Shown piece by piece: positions 61,953 to 64,000 of a DNA stretch of 64,000 bases; position 1 is the stretch's first letter, and the number at the start of each line of letters is the position of its first letter. The notes beneath the pieces were generated by a model. The model made no database searches, was not told where the DNA came from, and saw only the letters and a list, made by a program, of their open reading frames with translations. Source of the DNA: Toxoplasma gondii ME49 (lineage: Eukaryota; Apicomplexa; Conoidasida; Eucoccidiorida; Sarcocystidae); NCBI RefSeq assembly GCF_000006565.2, contig NC_031477.1, forward strand, positions 2,140,043 through 2,204,042, in the 5' to 3' direction. The position numbers were made by a program, and so were the translations under genes.

Positions 61953-64000
61953 TTACACCTTCTTCCCCGTCTTTGCCTTCTTTTCGTCCGTCCTTGCTTT
62001 CGCCCTTTCGAACAGGAGTCGTCTTCTCTCTCGCCTTTTGACGCGTCGCGTCGCTCTCCTCGTTTTCTTGTTCCCGGCCTCTGCATCGCGGGGATCACAG
62101 AAAGACGTTGCGAGGCATGTCCTGAGAAATGACTGCCACCCTCTGTCTCCCGGCCTTTCGATTCCTTCTCCCGCGCCTTCCCCGTCCCTCCCTTCCTCCC
62201 CTTTGCTCGACGCTTCTCTCACGCGCTGTGCTTCTGTGGTCCTCGCCTCCACACCTTCCTCGACAAAATCCGCAGACGAAGAAACACACTGGACCTCTTT
62301 GTTGTTTTTCACTTCCTGCAATGCAGCACGACGGCGCAGCAAGCCGAGCCCCGCGGCAGAGGCGCCTGTCGAGTCCGGTCGAGGCAGAAAAAACGGGAAG
62401 GATGCAGAAGGGGAGTACCAAGACGAGGACAGCGACAGAAGCGACACTATGGATCTCCGCAGGCGATACGGAACTGCGCTTGCGTCGGACATAGAGGTGG
62501 ACGTCGTTGAGAGAGAGACACCGGGAGGAGAAGGCAACGGCGAAGAAGACGGCGGGGAATAAAAAAGGGAGACAGGAGAACCACAGGACTCCGAAGGATT
62601 GAGAACGGCAAACGCCGCGACGCTGGGGAGGCCGATAATGTCGCAGAGGGCAGTGCTGAGATGTACAAAAAAGGGAAAAGAGATAGACATCGGCATAAAA
62701 CAATGAGAAAATGCCCAAGGTAAAACGGCAGAACTTGCTTGCCGAAAGAGAGAAGAAAAAACATAGGAAAACGGGATAGAAACAATCTTCTTTAAAGAGA
62801 AATCGTGACGACAGACCCAAAGAGTTGGGGAGATGAATGAAAGAAGCACACAAAAACAGGAGAGAGACGAGAAGAAAGAATGACAAATAACCCACACTGA
62901 AAGTCCCAGCTTGGACGAGACAAACCGGAACACTGAAGAAAAGGAGTTTCCATCCTCCAACGCCCTGCCTGTGAATATCAGGCGTAACACTGATGAAGGA
63001 TGGGCATGCGAGAACGGAGAAGACGCAAACTTTAAACTCCGCCATTGACAGAAGAGCCGAAGAAAAACCACAAGGAGACAAGAAGACCTACGCGTCAAAC
63101 ATTAATAGACAGCTGCAAGTGAATCCATACTTGCACGAAGAAGCAAATCGTTTCTGTATATCGTTACGCATCTCCACAACTTCCCATGTACAGAAGTCGA
63201 CCTTGACGGACAGTTTGCTCAGTCTGATGCAGCATGTAATTCTCTCGTTTCCGGCTCATTTTAGGCGTTGACGAACACTACGAGAAATACTCACGATCCG
63301 GCTTCCCTCTAACTGTTACCTTTCACGCTTGAAGATGAGACAAGGGAGGCCTAGGAGAGCAGCCATGAGAGGAAGATGTTGAACGATGCGAGCTCCGAGT
63401 CCAGTGTTCACTATCCCAATGGCGCCGACGACACCGCTTCCACGCTCTGCACGCGTTTGTCGTCTTTCCTCGTTTTTTTCAACGTGAGAAGCAACTGCGT
63501 TCTGTCCAAGATCGGATGCTTGTGCATGCGTTCCTTCTGGTTTTTCGCTTCTCCTGAATGTGTCATCTGTCGTCGTTCTCGCTTCTCTCTCGTCTCCTGA
63601 GGTGACAGGTGAACTCTGTCTCTCTCGCACGCTCTCTCCTTGTGCTCCCTGTGTTTCTCTCGCGTCGAAAACACTCTCACTCTTCTCCTTTTGAGTCGGT
63701 TCCTTTTCGTCGATTCCTTGTGGCTGCATGTCCGCACACTGGCCTACGAGGTCTCTCGCTCCTGCACGTTCGCTCTCCCCTCCCTCGCTGTCGTTTAGCG
63801 CGCTACCTTCCTTTTCTTGCGTTTCCCCTCTGTTCCTTACGGGAAGGGCACCGGAAGGAGACGAAGAGAGAGTCGAGGAGACGGTTGAGGGAAGAAACGG
63901 AGACACAGAAGGTGAGGTTGAAGACGAGAAGCAAGATGCAGACGATGATGAAGAGGAGGAAGACGAGGCACCGGAGGGCGGAGACGATACAGAAGGTTCC
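61953..64000 (-). CDS. Ser-rich protein with two hydrophobic segments, 3' part, function unknown
   Basis: The gene runs off the right edge. Two exons are visible, 64000-63320 and 62655-61953, joined by a GT-AG intron in phase 2 (KRE then STALCDII). The visible product starts in a Ser-rich stretch, followed by about 130 charged residues. Two hydrophobic stretches then lie close together across the junction: IVQHLPLMAALLGLPCLIFK and CDIIGLPSVAAFAVLN. A variable region and a strongly basic tail (RRVKRRERRRLLFERAKA) end the protein. The hydrophobic pair could be a membrane hairpin or part of a larger membrane domain, with the basic tail in the cytosol. No family is recognised. The phase match and the hydrophobic continuity across the splice are the main evidence that the two exons belong together. 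Confidence 0.65.

Noticed and set aside
62095..63081. 328-codon minus ORF rich in Phe and Cys
   Set aside because: Overlaps the intron and an alternative frame of the spliced gene; composition is typical of T-rich intronic DNA.

Overview
The window looks like nuclear DNA of a coccidian apicomplexan, most likely Toxoplasma gondii or a very close relative. The evidence is tandem SRS (SAG1-related) domains, an ApiAP2 factor with an ACDC domain, very long low-complexity proteins, GT-AG introns in most genes, and long multi-kilobase gaps between genes. Exon boundaries were read by hand, by matching splice-site sequence and codon phase.

Layout: (1) 2-3255 (+): 3' part of an SRS/mucin-type surface or cyst-wall gene, probably SRS44 (CST1). 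(2) 5823-13141 (+): phosphoacetylglucosamine mutase, eight exons. (3) 15038-19024 (-): single-exon bromodomain + ET-domain protein, convergent with the mutase. (4) About 19-25.5 kb: mostly non-coding, with one or two doubtful coding fragments. (5) About 25.5-31.1 kb (-): coding-like segments broken by stops and frame changes, read here as a decayed gene. (6) 32290-38392 (-): two-RRM hnRNP A/B- or Musashi-like RNA-binding protein, eight exons. (7) 42637-43776 (+): small four-helix membrane protein, two exons. (8) 45093-57348 (-): giant ApiAP2 factor with three AP2 domains and a C-terminal ACDC domain, at least six exons. (9) 61953 to beyond 64000 (-): 3' part of a Ser-rich protein with two hydrophobic segments.

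Three of the genes point to gene-expression control: the bromodomain protein (chromatin), the RNA-binding protein (mRNA) and the ApiAP2 protein (transcription). The mutase makes a UDP-GlcNAc precursor and lies next to a mucin-like protein that is probably heavily glycosylated. No tRNA, rRNA, CRISPR array or intact transposon was recognised. The items most worth a second look are the His in place of the canonical Asn in the bromodomain, the decayed locus at 25.5-31.1 kb, the Cys-Pro tail of the SRS protein, and a possible extra exon in the ApiAP2 gene.
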